Source of the DNA: Amaurobius ferox
Lineage: Eukaryota; Arthropoda; Arachnida; Araneae; Amaurobiidae
DNA length: 64,000 nt
Reading direction: 5' to 3'
Assembly (NCBI GenBank): GCA_951213105.1
Contig: OX578146.1
Location: 56,092,569-56,156,568 of the forward strand
Position numbers and translations under genes: made by a program. Shown piece by piece: positions 63,046-64,000 of the stretch. Within the stretch, counting starts at the first letter, position 1. Every line of letters begins with the position of its first letter. Below the pieces are notes generated by a model. It was not told where the DNA came from, made no database searches, and saw only the letters and a program-made list of their open reading frames with translations.

Positions 63046-63544
63046 GAAACAAAAAATAAAAATAAAGAAGTTTTTGGTAAATTGTATTTAGTAAATTGTA
63101 GATATCTATAGTGAATTTATTGCCTATAATGCTTCATTTTATTATAGTTTTAATAGCGTTTATGGAATATTTGAAAATTAAATATTTGTGCAATTTTGAA
63201 TAAGTTACACAAAATTATAATATAAATTCTAATATAAAATTATATTCTTTAACTTTGTTAAATCATCGGAGCTGCAAATCATCCATACATATAACTTATA
63301 AAAGCATAATCGCAATATTTGTAATTCAAGTATCTTGAATAATCTAACATAAATCTCGATTATTTTATCTAAATTTTGTCTCTCCTTTTTTTGTGTTTTA
63401 TAAAAATAAGTTGGGAGTTAATCACCACCTAAAGGGCAGAACCAAACGTCGGACTTTAAAATCTATTATAGAATCCAAATCGTGTAAAGGAGTATACCCT
63501 AAAGTACCGACTTTAAGGCATACTCCTTACTCGTCGAAAATGGG
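63046..63544. other. AT-rich DNA, nothing recognised
   Basis: No coding frame longer than about 80 codons; a GC-richer patch at 63440-63545 is not recognised. Confidence 0.5.
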
Positions 63545-63758
63545 CAAAGATATACAATCGTCTGATTCTCAATGTAAAATTAATGAATATTTCATTCATA
63601 TCACTTATACTCCAGACTTTAAAGCTAAATAATTGTACGTTAAAAAAGTTTAGCAATTCTTATACAACTCATCTTAGAGCTTGATTTGTTTACATACTGC
63701 ATACGTTAAAATCGGGCTTTGTTGTAGAAATAATAAAAGTTGGATAATCATTTAAACT
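63545..63758 (+). repeat. Family B fragment
   Basis: TCTGATTCTCAATGTAAAAT to GGATAATCATTTAAAC matches the B body. A SINE interrupts it at its right end. Confidence 0.75.
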
Positions 63759-64000
63759 GCCGACGTGGTTGTCGAGTGGTCAAGGCAAGCGTTTCCGTAG
63801 CAATCGCTCTATCGCCACGTTGTCGGTTCGAGCCCCACGTAAGGCATGGATGTTTGTGTTGTGGGCCCAATGTAATCCGCCCCCCTCTGGTGCGCCTGGG
63901 GCAACGTCAATGGACGGCTAAATGGTCCACACTCTGGCCGCTGTAATAAAGGCGAATGACGAAGGTCAAAGTGCCTGGACATTTGAAAAAAAATAATAAT
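63759..64000 (+). mobile_element. Second tRNA-derived SINE family, Ser/Leu-like head
   Basis: The head has an A-box region GTTGTCGAGTGGTCAAGGC and a B box GGTTCGAGCCC, spaced as in class II tRNAs such as tRNA-Ser; the resemblance is to the A box mainly. A GC-rich body follows, unlike the 6966 SINE, and the 3' end is an A-rich (AAT)n tail that reaches the window edge. It is inserted into a family B fragment. No TSD can be checked because the right flank is outside. Confidence 0.85.

Noticed and set aside
63759..63850. Functional tRNA gene
   Set aside because: A and B boxes are present but the sequence continues into a SINE body with an (AAT)n tail, and no cloverleaf acceptor stem is convincing.

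Overview
The window is AT-rich eukaryotic intergenic or intronic DNA packed with transposable elements. I found no intact host gene, functional tRNA or rRNA gene, CRISPR array or operon. Tc1/mariner fossils, tRNA-headed SINEs, an LTR element and long (CA)n and (TA)n arrays point to an arthropod. From memory, several degraded Tc1 fragments resemble sequences from orb-weaving spiders; that placement is tentative and was not searched.

Layout. 1-15 kb: many copies of a ~0.9-1.3 kb non-coding repeat (family A) carrying a CA microsatellite and a 3'-terminal palindrome. One copy (4753-7290) is broken by a second family (B) and by a full-length tRNA-derived SINE with a 14-bp target-site duplication (TSD). 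At 2894-3320 an unusual composite joins a 120-nt 5S-rRNA-like head to the same SINE body, and TSDs flank the whole unit. 15.8-22.9 kb: a 7.1-kb inverted repeat with two 1909-bp arms around a 3.3-kb spacer holding two decayed Tc1 fossils. 23-27 kb: microsatellites, a minisatellite and an old A-type copy. 27.0-32.25 kb: a short Tc1-type element split by a 4.4-kb gag-only LTR retrotransposon (5-bp TSD) and by a truncated SINE. 33-37 kb: further B and A copies. 38.5-46.9 kb: a ~4-kb head-to-tail segmental duplication, each unit with two Tc1 fossils and an exon-like open segment behind a splice-acceptor-like sequence. 47.1-48.8 kb: a nearly complete Tc1-type pseudogene with DD34E spacing. 49-51.9 kb: mostly unrecognised sequence with a diverged direct repeat. 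51.9-57.1 kb: a nested A/B complex including a 593-bp tandem duplication identical by eye. 57.4-58.1 kb: a mariner pseudogene. 58.1-64 kb: more A and B copies, ending in a second tRNA-headed SINE.

How the parts relate. Little here works as a gene set; the record is one of insertion order. B inserts into A without a TSD, SINEs insert into A, into a Tc1 element and into one unit of the duplication, and the LTR element inserts into a Tc1 element. Families A and B share an architecture (defined 5' end, microsatellite near the 3' end, terminal hairpin, no TSD where testable) that recalls non-autonomous Helitron/Helentron-type elements; that assignment is inference. All similarity statements come from reading by eye.
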